Assembly (NCBI GenBank): GCA_005406025.1
Contig: BGZK01000478.1
Coordinates: forward strand, 62,001-126,000
Reading direction: 5' to 3'
DNA length: 64,000 nt
Origin: Eumeta japonica
Lineage: Eukaryota > Arthropoda > Insecta > Lepidoptera > Psychidae
The notes under the pieces were generated by a model that was not told the origin of the DNA, made no database searches, and was given only the letters and a program-made list of their open reading frames with translations. Positions 37,641 through 51,200 of the stretch are shown here, piece after piece. The number at the start of each line of letters is the position of its first letter. Positions within the stretch are counted from its first letter, which is position 1. A program made the position numbers and the translations under genes.

Positions 37641-40600
37641 TTCTTCTCAGTAGTCACATCATTATCTAAAGCCATTCGCCGATTCTTGATTTACAGGAAA
37701 ATGCCGTCTTTAAAAAGTTGTCGTATTTCGACAGTCTCCATAATGATGAAGTTGAAAATAACTCTAAATTATTAAGAGATATTTCTTATTTGCATATAAA
37801 AATGAAACATTGTCCGTTTGTTTAGTGATTATTGCTTGTTTTTTTTCTTTTTGTGGATTAAATATTTTATCTTGAAAGAAACAGTAATTTCCTATTATTT
37901 TCAACATAAAATATTTGAACGGACAATCTTTTAATTACGCAAATGTAATAAACCAACCTCTAATCTTTGTTTGCCTGTTTTGCCTTTTTTTCTTACTGAG
38001 TTTACAAGCAACAAATATGTTTCACAAACAACAAGAACTAGTTAAAATAAAAACACAATCTAAAACACACTGTATACGCCTACTTTAACGTGCATAATTT
38101 TCTTTATTTTATTGTTTGAGTCAATTTGAATAACTTTTGGGCGATTTACGTACAAATGACAGTCAAAAATTCTTCACCAAAAATTGTAATCGGTTTTATC
38201 GACACCACCATCATCATTACTCAGTCAACTTTCAGCCAATCTTAATGAGTGAAAGTCGCGATACTTTGTGAGGAGTATAAACGTATGAGGGATGGGTAGG
38301 TACCAATGTCCATTGGTAGGTAGAGCGTGGAGTCAGCCGGGATGTGTGCAACCTTTAGAGAGATACTAGTGTCGGGTAAGTAATATATATTATATGTGTA
38401 AATCAATATTATGGAAAGGGTAATTACCCTTCCCGCAATATTTTTCTTTTTATTTTTTTTTTTAATCTTGTTTTATTATTATTCTGATCGTTATTGTTTC
38501 ATTCTTCTTTTGGTGCATAGTTTTCGCATCAATTTCGGTATATTGGTGTAGTTTGTCTGCAATCTTATTTATTCCAACATTATTCCCCATTTAGAGATTC
38601 CCTTCATGTTTTAGCCCTTCCGTTCCCTTTATGTTTTGTCTAAATAAGTTCTCTCCTACACTGGGGGTCCAGTCTTCTTTTGTAATAGTATAAGCTATCA
38701 GGCTTGTAAGTTTCATTGTGTTCTAAATAAACAACTGATTAGTATATTACTTAGTATAGTTCAATAATTACTTTGTACTTTTTTTTAAATATACAGTTTT
38801 AATACAATTTCAAAACCATCTGACCTTTGTGGTATCTATGTGTTATTCCATCTGGAATAACATATAGACACATTTCGAATGTGTTCGGAAGTGGGAATTT
38901 GTTTTACATGTTTTTCTGGAATATTCCATAATCTGACCTAACTTTTTAATCCAAATAAATATTGGTACAAACAGATTTGACTATTTTGTTTCAATATGCT
39001 TGTTGGAAAAAAAATTTTAGCCTTCCTTTGTTGCTTGGTATCCAGTAGCTTTTTTTTAGCATTCCTAAAACATTGTGTTGAAACTGCATTTTTAGGAGAT
39101 CTATTTTCCAAAATTCATAAAAGAAATTCATGATGTTTGCAATTTTGCAATTTATTGAGCAAGTAATTTTGTTCTAGGTGTTTTCTGTCAGATCTACAAG
39201 CTGTCTAACAGAGGCTTTTAAAATCATGGTGAGATGTTTTCCTGACAATGAGCTATATCCACATTGGCAAATGGTCCACACTTTAACGATTTGAAATTAA
39301 CCTTATTTTCAATTTTATAAGGTTATTCATAAAAGTTGGGTTAGGTTAGGTAGAAGAGAACTAAAGTGCTTTTAATTGGAGTGAAATAAATTCTCGCTAA
39401 CTAGATTCATAAGTATCATACTGTACCTATCATTGAAACTAATGAGTATATTGCCATCTCTAAGAACCAGTAATTTTCGTTAGATCTGGGCATTTGTTTC
39501 TTAGTATGATGTGGCAATGTGTGAAAATGATGAGATGGGGAGTTTCCATTTTGACCACCGTGCTATGAGCAAGACTACAGTGAAACTATCTTTCAAGTTA
39601 AACTCCAAAAGGATACGTATCCCTGTGTTTTCCTTTGGATTATAACCAGTTTGTTCATTATGGTCAGAATACTTCCTCTTATTTCTTATTCAATTAGTTC
39701 ATTTATAGATTCAGGCACAAGAAACTGATATTGAAAATTATCTATTTAATCTAGATAATATCAGTTCTACCATAGTTAAAATATACAATAAGAAATAAGT
39801 GCTCGATATTTAAGCAAAGTAATTATTCAGATCATTGTTTCTTTGGTGCGTTTTCTAGTCTTATTCTAGAGTAATTTGTATTATTATTGTCTTTACATAT
39901 TATTTACGCATGCATGTACCATACTATCTCTTACTGATCAAATCATTATTTTATCTATTGGTTGGTTTAACATCATTAAACAGATCCATATGATTATCTA
40001 AGATCTATAAGTGTCGAATAAGCAGTGTATCTTTAAGACTAGTAAAATTTTGAATTGTGTTGTTAAGTACTAATTAACCAATGCACTATGTCATATTGCT
40101 ATCACATAATGTTTATATTATATACGCATGTATTATGTGTCTTTTTATTACTGTTGATATTTAGTAATAAATAGTCCTATTTACGCAATATTTTGTTTTG
40201 GCTGAATATCAGCATATTCAGATCGTAACTAATTTTCAGTTTAACTGAAAAACAATGTAATTATTGTTTTTACAATGTTTAATATTGACGAAATTTTTTA
40301 CACTGTTACGTATCAGGTGAGTGTAGAGGAGCAATTTATGTTTTGTTTTTGGATTAGCTTTGCCTTATAAATGTGAGTCTTTATATTTGCTTAATATTTG
40401 TTTTGTAAGTTTTTTGGTCATGTGGACTTATTATTAATATTTATGAGTTTTTTCTGTGATTTCGTCTTTTTACGTCTTATTGTATAGATCCAAACAGAAT
40501 TATACATTCATATTTAATGTTTATTACACCTATTGAATGACATGGTATCGCTACGATTCTAAGGTTGATACGATATCTGACTGAATGTGAATAAATCAAT

Positions 40601-41818
40601 AAAAATAAGTAGTAAATGACAAATACTCTTCACAGGATTACATGTGTGAATGTGTGGATATTTATTGTTAGTTCTGCTTTGAGTTTGTATGTAATATTGG
40701 TATTATAACATTTGCTTATGTTTCTTTCTAGCAAATAGTTTAAATTGAAGATGCAGTTGAGTTGAATTTCTGTTTATTATTTATTTTTAGTAGATTTCAT
40801 AAAAATCCAACTATTGAATTTGTCCTCATGACGCAACTTTTGAAAAAATTTGATGTTTTCCGAATTAACTCGATGAGCTGAGTCAGAAAATACATATGGT
40901 TTAAAAGGTTATATATGTATGTATATAAATATATACGATATAACGTGGGGCTTGTCAGTACGATAGGGTCTACAATTCTTTAGAGATCTTAATGAAACTC
41001 AACATACATGTCCTATGTAATATGTTGAGCTAAACTCGTCAACTAGTTTAGAAATTACAGCATTTTAAAATTTTGATAATACGAAATTTACTTATTTCAT
41101 ATGGATTACATATGAAAATAAAATGAAATCTACTTCCATTTCGGCTGCCAAATGACCTTTTTTATACTTCGATTTACTTCATAGATTAAAAAGCAAAGAT
41201 TGTGATCTCTGCTTGTTCATCAGACCTGCTCATCATAAGATATTTAAATACGTCTCTCGTTCCACTAATATGCATTAAACAGTTTATGTAAGCTCGTGTG
41301 TATTGGCTGTTTAAAATTTAGCCCTTCTTTTATTTACCATCAATTCAGTCTGCCTGAGATTTTTCTAGGACAACCATTGCCAGCTACTTATTCGATCTGT
41401 AAACTTCTTTCGTAAGGCAATTTTATAGAAAGTTGGACATATAGATGTCCAAATCATTTTATCATACCTCTACTAGTCACTACATTCTATCAACCCAGAT
41501 CCTTCCCGTTAATAATACATACAAACATGAATTGTCCCATGTGACTATTAGCGGATTCACTATAACTTTAGCAATATTATATTAGCCAGTGCAGTACTCA
41601 GTACTTTTGCGAGTTCTAAGCTACGATGCTTCATGATGTTATCGTTTTGATTCAGAAGAGCGCCTATTAATTATTGAAGTAATACTTCTACGCGTTACGA
41701 AGAAATGATGAGAGTGAATTTTTATCGGGATGTCACGATAACTACACTATGAAGTTAGTCCCAAGCAGTTTAGCGAGCAACTTCGGATCACTAATAACTG
41801 ATTTTTCAAACGTTTGAG
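37641..41818. other. AT-rich spacer
   Basis: No gene. It contains a 15-bp hairpin at 38833-38871 (TGTTATTCCA...TGGAATAACA) and a TTAGGTTAGG pair near 39346 that is too short to be a telomeric tract. Confidence 0.5.
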
Positions 41819-41980
41819 ATGAAGGAGTTGCCATTTATCAAAATATGGACTATACTACCAATACCATTACTCCAAATAGTGATATGAATGTAACACAAGC
41901 GGAATTAGGAAGTTTGACAATGACATCAGCCGCTGAGTATTGTGTAGTTGGATGCAAAATGAAAGATGGCAACAAAATAG
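41819..41980 (+). other. Orphan exon-like frame with a Cys-x3-Cys pair
   Basis: An open stretch lies between an AG (41817-41818) and a GTAACG donor (41981). It reads V-A-I-Y-Q-N-M-D-Y-T-T-N-T-I-T-P and then A-A-E-Y-C-V-V-G-C-K-M-K-D-G-N-K-I-G. Cys-x3-Cys followed by K-x-D/G-x is reminiscent of the middle exon of classic OBPs, but the rest does not align by eye and no partner exon was found nearby. It could be a lone relic exon or chance. Confidence 0.2.
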
Positions 41981-42954
41981 GTAACGCTTAAATATTCAAA
42001 TTTTTCACTTACTTATTATTATAATTTCAAATGAAAAGATAAGATTGATAGTACATATTGTATAAGAAAATAAATACTGGTTTATTTAATTTTTCAAATT
42101 TAAATTAAACCTTTTCAACCGTATTGACTATCCCACTCAAGTTTTTTTATTATTTAATTGTAATTAATGATCTACATGCAATTAAAACAATTTATAACTA
42201 CGGCAAAGAAGTATAACTTCTTAGGTGTGTACAAAAACACAGATATCGCTTTTTTTTAGTCTTATGATACCTTTTCTATTACAGCGATTCAAAAATATTT
42301 CCGTAATTGTATTCAAATTGGAATGATTGTTACATAGATTTTATACATAAATCTGTTCTTTGTTTAATTTTACAATCATTGGATGTTTTATAATGACATA
42401 AAGACAAAATTGACAGTTCAATTACTACCTAACACTTAATGCTATCCAACACTACAGTAGTACATTCATATCATAGATATATAATTAATACCAGAGTAAT
42501 AGGTATTAGGTCAGCTAGTATAACCTGAAATGGGTATGTCGTTTTGATTTGTAATATTACCTTGGCTCAACCGTTTGAATCTATCCAAGACAGTTCAAAA
42601 TAATAGTAAGTACTCAATAAAATAGCTAAAATTTTGAATATGCTGTAGTTCATATCTAAATTACAGTGTATTAGTATATCTTCATACATCATTTTGACTA
42701 ATGTGAATTACTTAACTGGAACGTAACAACAAATCAACTTCAATATGAAAGTTTTCATATTGAAGAAAAATCATTCGCAAAGTTACTTACTGAATTTAGT
42801 TTTTTGATTCTGATCAGCTTGTGAACGCTTAGTGCGAGTGTAGAATTATATTATCTGCATTACGTATAACTTACAAAATATATAATTTTGTTGAATTATC
42901 TGCTATAGAATATATTTATTTCTCTTTAATATTGTATACCGAGGGCAAGCAGGG

Positions 42955-43145
42955 CTAGCTAGTTTTATGCGGTGGTCCAGTGCGAGTCGGGACTATTAAC
43001 GGCCGTTGTCCTTAATGCAGCGAAAACGTCTGGGGCTGACAGCTTAGAGTGCTTGCCGGGGCGAGAAGGAAGTGGTTTAACTGGACTTAAGTCAAACTCA
43101 TTGCTCGAATCGTTCGTCGTCAGGGATCACTGTCCTATGATCTGA
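42955..43145. other. GC-richer block, unassigned
   Basis: Contains TGGTCCAGTGCGAGTCGGGA, a likely start of the GTGCGAGTCGG repeat, followed by non-repeat GC-richer DNA with no protein-like frame. Confidence 0.35.
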
Positions 43146-43954
43146 ATATAATAATCATGTTGTCACGTTGACTGTCCAGTCGGCATTGATTTGGAATTTC
43201 TAAAACTGTTATATGTCAGTACATAATATATTTCTTTGGTTGGTGTTGTGATAAACATATATATATTTATCAGAACATACATACAGTATATCGTTAGTTA
43301 GCATAAGAGGCATCTGGCCTTCATACTTAGTCGTGGTAAAACAAAAAAGTAAAAAAAAAAGTGTTGATCGGGACTTTAGCCTGGGTGCTCGGGCCCCGAC
43401 AGTAACAAAAGCGAGAGAGTTGAATGTAAAGTTATACAGAATATAATAGAGAATTTATGTGGAAGACGTGTACAGGGAATTGAGACACTAATCAAATAAA
43501 TATAGTCGTGACGGTGCCGTTCTTTATATAAAGATCCCGAGTGCCGACACATCTGCGTAGCAATTTATAAAATTCTCATGTCACGATGTTGGTTCACGAT
43601 GAACTCGGACACTACTTATTCGATCTTTATGAAATTTTGCATAGGTACTGTATGCAATTTGATCCAACTTGAAAATGGTTAGTTTTTATTCCGATAGGTG
43701 GCGTAGTTGTCAATATCTACTTTTTATTTTTTTCAACGAACAGGTTATTTTTTTATTTTTTTCGTTCTAAGAATTCGTATTTATATGCATTTTCGGAAAA
43801 GTACATAAAGCCACAAATTTTAATTTCCCTAAACGTCCGCTCCTACCTATACTAGCATAAAATATTGTTTATGGCACCGCATTAAATTTAAATTCATTAC
43901 TATACTATAAAACAACAATATTATGTGTATTTAGACAATTAGCAATATTGAAAT

Positions 43955-45030
43955 TCCAAACGAGACGTGGAATAGAATCGAGAGGCAGAAAGCAAAGAAA
44001 TCGAGAACCAGAAAAATCGACATCGAAATTGAAAACGAGACCAGGATCAAAATTGAGTGCGGGATCGGTATCAGAATCAAGAGTCTGATCGAGATTGAAA
44101 TAGAAAAATTAAAAAATCGGACCAGTGCGAGTCGAACTCGTCCACCGAGCGCTCCGTACAAATTTGCAGATATATATTATAAGTAGTTTAGGAATCGAGT
44201 CTTGCAGTTTGTCCGAGCTCTTTTTTGTGATTCTATTAAAAATTTACGGCTTTTAAATTTTTTTCTTCTGTAAAAGTTTTAAAAAATTCTACAAAAACTT
44301 TGGTTATCCAAGCAATTATGACCGTGCATATCGTTGTTCAACCTCGATGATTGATTACGTACTTTTAAAAATAAAGACCATATTTTATGATTTAATTATA
44401 AATGCATGGTTTTCAGATTTTTCCTAAACTTGTAACATAAAATAGTACTGTTTGTAATATATTTATCTAGTTTTAGGTCAACGTAAAATATTTTATAAAT
44501 TTTGATTCTCAGGACAGTGTCAAAATATACATTTTTTGCATGATAAGCTGTCGATCTTTTTTTCGCGTTAATTCAGAAGTACGATATTTTCAAAACTTCA
44601 AGGGACTATAAACTTGATTATATGGTTTTAATTTCAACTGGATACCTTCACGCATTCGCGAGATAAAGAGTCTTGATTGACAGACGAATGGACGAACGGG
44701 TGGACAGACAACAAAGTGATCCTATAAAAGTTATAAAAGTTTCTCTTTTCCTTTTGAGGTACGGGACCCTAAAAATGGAGAGATTTATTGATCCCGGCTT
44801 CGTTCAAATTGGAATCAGATTAATGGATAACCATAGCGGAATCAGAGTTGAAAACTGTACGAGGAATAAAATCGAGAAAGGGATTAGGATCAAAATGAAA
44901 AGTAGGATCGGGACTGAAATTGAGAACTGGAGTGGAGTCGAAAACGGGTGTGGAGTCGACTTCAGAAACAAAAGTTTGATTAGAATCGGACTCAAAAGCA
45001 GGACTGGCATTGAAATTGACAGCGATCGAT
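43955..45030 (+). repeat. Degenerate hexamer repeat array, split by an insertion
   Basis: The left part (43955-44110) and right part (44776-45030) are made of loosely repeated ATCGGRAY/GAAATCGA units. The 119-codon frame at 44673-45032 (R-I-G-T-E-I-E-N pattern) is a by-product of the repeat and not a gene. Between the parts sits the element at 44112-44775. Confidence 0.6.
44112..44775 (+). mobile_element. Non-autonomous Lepidoptera-type element inserted in the hexamer array
   Basis: It starts AAAATCGGACCAGTGCGAGT, then CGAACTCGTCCACCGAGCGC, and ends with ACAACAAAGTGATCCTATAA followed by TTTCCTTTTGAGGTACGGGA and CCCTAAAAA. Both ends match, from memory, a repeat very common in moths. No coding capacity. 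Its borders coincide with the break in the hexamer array. Confidence 0.6.
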
Positions 45031-45089
45031 AAAAAAGATGAAGATAATAATTTTATGTCCATGCTGGCGAAGAAAAATATGTTTTTCAA

Positions 45090-45890
45090 ACATGTTTCCT
45101 AGGAACATGTTTTACATACTTTTTGACAGCCTCTTCTCGTTTTGAAAATCGTTGACCGCTCAATTGGTTCTTAATTTTTGTGAATAAAAAAGCTACAAGG
45201 TGACAGATCGGGACTGTATGCAAGATTGCTGGTAAGTTCGACGTTTTTTTCTACCAAAAATTTTTGTCGTTTGGCCGTGTAAGAACTGGTTTTGTTGTGT
45301 TGCGAGATGATACAACGTTTATGGTCCTTTGATCGGGCGTCACTTTGGTTGGTTTCGGCTCATCTCGATAGACCCATACGGTCGATTGCTGCTTTGTTCT
45401 GGGGTCGTAAAAATAAATCCATGATTCGTCACCTGTTGACATGCCCCGCACCGAAATTGAGGCCCTTTCCTTGCTCCAAGTGACGCGATGTGTTTTAAGC
45501 CTCAGTCAAATTGAGTTGAATCCCCCGCGAGAATAGCTTTTTCGTACCCAAATGTTTGTGTAGGATTGATAGTATTTTACTCATGCCTATGCCTAAGGAT
45601 GCTCGAATCTCATGGTAGGTCACATGATTGTCTGTTTCGATCATACGGCGCACAGCATTGATGTTTTTGTTGTTCGCAGTGGTAGACGGGCGACCATCAC
45701 GAAATTCGTCACTGAGATTGACACGACCGCGCTTGAATTCTGCAAACCAGTTATAAATAGTTGCCTTACATGGTGCTTCATCTCCAAGTCGAGCCAAGTT
45801 CCAAGCCGAGCTGTTGTTGTTGACTTATTTGCAATAGGGTGTCCCTATATTTGATTGATTCCCAAACCTAATCAGCTTTATTTTTAATAA
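45090..45890 (-). mobile_element. Dead mariner transposon
   Basis: On the minus strand the N-terminal DNA-binding part is open at 45797-45495 (Y-N-W-F-A-E-F-K-R-G-R, then G-R-P-S-T, then T-Y-H-E-I-R-A-S-L-G-I-G). A gap of roughly a dozen codons follows. Then come S-T-G-D-E-S-W-I-Y-F-Y-D-P with the first catalytic Asp (about 45435) and A-Y-S-P-D-L-S-P with the third (about 45210). The middle catalytic H-D-N has become H-N. Stops and frameshifts make it non-functional. Confidence 0.8.
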
Positions 45891-48245
45891 GACTATATTC
45901 AATACATTAAAATTGACTGAGATCAGTTCATTTCGTTGAGACATATCGTAAGTGCAAATTTTCAAAAAATTGTATTTTTTAAGATAACTAGAAGCACCTA
46001 AAAACTGCGTTGAAAGTTTAACTCGTACTTTTACATTTCCTTATCGATTGACTTATGAAACACAAACACTTTATGAATTCAAAAGAGTATACTCGCTGCC
46101 TCAAACCTGTTTAAATAGCAAATTGCTTGGTCCCAAAGATGTTCAACTAAATATTTAAAAAATAAGAACTACGTAGGTAATTTTTTTATACATACATTTT
46201 GAAAGAGAACTTTGATATTTTTTTCAGAAATTTCAGAATACTGATTAGGCACGCCTTCCCACGTTCCTTTTACTTCGGTTTAAGGGATTTGAACGTTGAG
46301 CGCTCCAAAAACAAGCCCTGTGCGGGTTAGGAACTGTCGCCCATCGTTCTCGCCAGTGCACTAACAGCGTCCAGCACTGACGACTTAACATCTCTCATAT
46401 CATAGATTGAATGGTTTTAATTTGATATAAATTAAAAAGTAATTAATCAAATGGTCCGCGTTCAGGATACGAATTCTACACCATCCGGTTCACTGTTGAC
46501 CGCACGACTACCATCGCTTCTTCAATATATCGTTGTGATTGATAGCAGTAACTAAGCCTATGCAGCAAACAACGTAAATGTATTATTTTGGTACTATATT
46601 GTATTTGAGAGACGTTTACAACATTCTCCGAATTAATTTCATGGTCATATTGATATCGCATAGTGAACAAAAACTTATATTGTAGTTTATTAATAAAGCA
46701 TTGTACAAGAAATGCAAATTTATATATTTAATTTAAATCGTTTAGCAAAAGTGTATAACTTTATTCTTTTACCTTTCTATATTTATGTAATACTGTTGAA
46801 TAATTAATTATTTTTTCTTAACAAAATAAGATATAAGTTCATTAATATAAACTTATGTATGTATTTACGCTTCTGGCTGTAACCCCGATCAAAGCGTTCT
46901 CCTTGATTACGTAACCTTGTTGGATCCAATTAAGTTACCTAGTAACGACCCGCCAGAGATTCAAGGAATCTTTTAAAAGACCGCTACGGAATATTCCAGT
47001 TCACGATATTGAAACTTAAATCAAATTTCAGTAGCTTTAGTAAGTAAACATTATTTTAATATCTATGATAATAAAAAAGTGTCGATAGTAGCCCCAACAT
47101 GGTCGTAACAGAGTTATTTGTCTTGTTTTATGTTTTGAAAATTATGTATGAATTATTGAACAATGTCTGAACTTAATATTACAAAAAACAGATTATAAGG
47201 GATAAGAAAATGCGTGGATGTGTGTGTGCATGCGTGCGTGTGCGCGCATGCGTGTGTGTGTATTACGTTAGGAAAGAAATTAAGAAAAAGACGTTTCTGA
47301 AATAAAATAAGTGAAAGTTTATAAAAAAAGCAAGGACGTTCTTTCAATTGGTATGAGAATACGAAGATGTTCTTGTGATAATTGTTCTATGGTCTATTCA
47401 ATGAGAAAAAATAAATTATGGAAGGAAGGACCCCTTACTTAAAAACTCGCGACAATAGTGCGATGATATGTCAAATATTTTGACATGGTACCAGGCTCCG
47501 TCGTCGCGACATCGTGACGTCATTCTCAAGGAGTTTGATGGTAGTAGGAAGTTATATCGGTATACACGCGCGACATTTGACTCTGCCGACATTTTGTTAA
47601 CATATCATTTCGCATAGGAATGTGCCTATAATTTATTGTACCCGATAAATTATCGTTATCGGGGATTTGTTTGTTTTTAAACTTATTGTTGTCACTCTAT
47701 AACTTTCTAAATGTATTTAATAACTTTTTTTTCATATAAAAATTAAGTTTTGAACCTACGGTTTGGACAGTATGTGTGCTATATTATTTGAAAATCGAGA
47801 CTAAAGGAAGTTTGAACGTGGACGCTAAAAATTGTAATGAATTAAATGCATTATTATTCTCGTTAATTATGCGAATTAATAAATTCAGCATTCCTCAGTA
47901 AAAATGTACAATAGCTTTCCTGCTTTTTTTATTTTACAAAATTCTCATAATTTATTTTCACCAAAAAATTCTACATATATTTAAATACAAAAACTTTAGT
48001 CTATGTGTAATTTGGAAAGGAAATGAAACGAGATAGATGCATTTGCTTTATAATTTATTACGTGCGTTTATTAATGATTTGTATTTCATAGCAATTTCGT
48101 TTGCACTAAGTATTTCACAGATCATTTTTGTAGCAATACCAAATTTGTTTCCAGCATGCAGCAATCGATTGTTGTTATCGTGAAATATGTGCATTAACAA
48201 ACATAAAATAATCGGCAAAGAATACTGAATCGTATCTAGGTTACA
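45890..48245. other. Spacer downstream of OBP-C
   Basis: No gene recognised. A GC-richer segment at 46280-46390 contains a GATTTGAAC word that could be a reversed B box but has no tRNA fold. Another GC-richer segment lies at 47495-47590. Confidence 0.45.
47215..47262. repeat. (GT)n microsatellite with CG interruptions
   Basis: Alternating GTGTGTGTGCATGCGTGCGT-type purine-pyrimidine tract of about 48 bases. Confidence 0.8.
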
Positions 48246-51200
48246 TCAAGCTTCACATTTCTCAATGAGGTTCTTTATTTCCTTGCAGTTTGCATCGGTG
48301 TCGTCCCAATCGGGACATTCCTAGAAAAAACCAATATTATTTATACAGCTCAGATGTTTAGGTAATTGGAGTGCGACATCCATCACGACAAAAGCCATTT
48401 TATAATTTAATTCAAACTTTAATCTAAACTGTCCAGGATGTTCTCGACCCTTAAGTAAACGGTAGCGAATCAATTAATATATTCATTCAGCTTGCTTACA
48501 TACATATTAAATAATTTAAATATGATTAATTAACCAAAACGGTAAAGCTATAAAAACATTATATTTGGACGCGTTAAAATAATAGATTTCGAAGTTATGT
48601 ATATACTTCACTAACAGAAACCTATATACGGCTACCTAATTTTTGTTATGTAGCTTGATGTAAGAGTAAATGAATTTGAAATATTTAAGAGTAACAGAAA
48701 CAGATAAAATTCATCTATCTGTATTTATTCATGCTATGTTCATTAAGAACTTACATTGTACGCCTGAACCATCATACAATTTCTGATATTGATCAGTTCG
48801 CAGAAGTCAGAAGGTGCGTATTTAGACACGTCTCCTTCTATACATTTTTTAATTATCTTCTCGACGAGACCCGGTACGGAAGAAAACTCCGTTTCTACAG
48901 CTTTTTTTAATTTATCCTTGTCGATAGCGCCTTGATCGTTCAAAATTCCCCGTTTCTCAGCCAAACACATGTCTAGATCACACTGTGGAAGAAATGATTT
49001 TGACACAAAGAACACAATACAGATTTACACATAAAAATAAAGTATTGATTTTTTTTTTGAATTTAATCTATTTAATACATATATTAAACGCAGATTTGTT
49101 GAAATCTTAAAATATTATTGAATTTTCCCCAAAAAAAAAACAACAAGAAAACAAATCCAAATCATGCATGCGTCTGCCTAACACAATAATTTGTTTTAAA
49201 AGTCGCCGATGTTGAAACGCTATGACTTAATATTATGAAAACATGTACTAATTAAAACATTGAAATTAATTTCCACCACGATTATCGCTAGAGACGAATA
49301 GGCCTGCACTTTTTGTGGTTTTGTGAATATATTGAGAGGTGGCAAGGAAACATCACTGTTTTGTTTCAAAAGCAAAAATTATTTAGGTTTAGGTTGGCCG
49401 CCTACTAAAAGTAAAAAGAAAGTAAGGGGAAAAATATATATTCGCCATGAAACCATCTGTTACGTATTAAAAACAAGCGTTTTAATTAACGTCCATTTGT
49501 CTATTTTTTTCGATAGCACTTCATTAACTTTGCAAATGTAGATAAATAATATATTCTACGATCATACATTATTTATCATGTTCAGAATCCGTAATCGTCA
49601 TACGAAATCAGACTTTAAAAATAGAAAAACATGAATTTAAAAAGTCTTAAATTAATAACTAGTTTTGTAAAGATGTTTTAATGTAGTGTAGACCTTATAA
49701 GAGTAACGAATGTTGAAACACAATGAACTCTCAATACTATTACATTCAATATTCTCCTTCTCTGCTGTTGTGAAGCAGATACACTTTCAGAAAATTTCAA
49801 TATTTATTTTAGATTATTTACTTTATTACTTAATAACTATTTAAAATTGACTGCATTAATGCAGTCAATTTAATCCAAGTGCAATGGATAAAAAAGTATT
49901 TTGATTAATTTTAAAAGATATATTATTTAACGTATGTCATTTAATTTTCATTTTTTTTTGCGTCGTTATTGACGACACATTTCGGCATTAGTTTTCGGCG
50001 TCTTATTAAATTTATTATTTAGCACAGCAAGATTTAAAAATACTCACAAACACTGTTAAATAATAACACACCACGCTGACTTCTTACTAAAAAGCTGTAG
50101 TACGCAGCCGCATACAGTGCACAGTTGTATTAACTCACGTACTTTTCACATATACTAACACACGTTAAATGCTCAAATACAAGCAAGTATTAAACAGTGT
50201 GCAGTATACATACACACCGACATTTGCTATCTCGCTCTGGCTCACTAATTACAGGCCACTATGGTCAGAAGACGGGAATGGGGATGCTACGAAGCATGGC
50301 ACAAAGAGGAAATAGTATGTATATTTCTGTCTCGTTCATTCCCGGCTTCAACCGACACATTTTTGTATTTGTGTCTCTTACCTGTCGTTTTTTTCCGTTG
50401 CATCCGGTTTGAAATCACAATAATTCTATAGAAGTTTCACTTCAAAAAAATATGTAAGATAAGAATCTCAGAAAAAATTGCATATAGCTCAAAAATAGTA
50501 GACATTTGAAATACATTATTACTAATAAAATGCTAAAAATTACCACCGGTCCCACCTCTAGTAAATTTTAAATTTTTAAAAGACATCGGTTTTTCGTATA
50601 TTTCTGTTAAAATGAAAGTATTATTGTAAACAGATCAGGCAGAGTGGATCATGTCGTTGTCTATAGAAATTGTTCAGGCACTTTTTCCTATAAGAATCCC
50701 CATTTCGAAGGTATTACTTTTTAAAACATCATATCAAGTTCAATATAAGTGAAAACATGGAAGTATTAGTTTGAATGACTCACACACTAGTGTGTCAATT
50801 ATGTTATTTTCAATAAATATAATATACTGGATGATTATAATACGAAGCGTTAATTAATAAGCCGATGTATTTTTTAATGCCCTCCGCTAACTTTTGGTGT
50901 AAGGTTAACGGATGAACTCACTCAAGGGAGATTTCCTCCGTACTTTATAACTAATTGAATGCATTCAAAATGTTCATATTACCGAACACGTTCGGTATAC
51001 ATCTACATCTATACTACTATATAAATGTGTGGAATCTGTCTGAACATTCAATTTTGTTGAAAAATTTCGTGATTGGACTTTATTTTATGACTAACTGGCC
51101 CTAATCTTACAATTTTTAAAATTCATGCCTGTCTGTTAATCTTTTTATAACTAAAGAAAAGTCTTATTAATCATGATGAAAATTGGTGTACAGTCAAATC

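Noticed and set aside
39340..39360. Telomeric TTAGG tract (also near 55772)
   Set aside because: Only two or three units; too short to mean anything beyond a common motif.
44673..45032. 119-codon plus-strand open frame
   Set aside because: Begins in a transposon end and continues through a hexamer repeat giving I-G-x-E-I-type text; not a gene.
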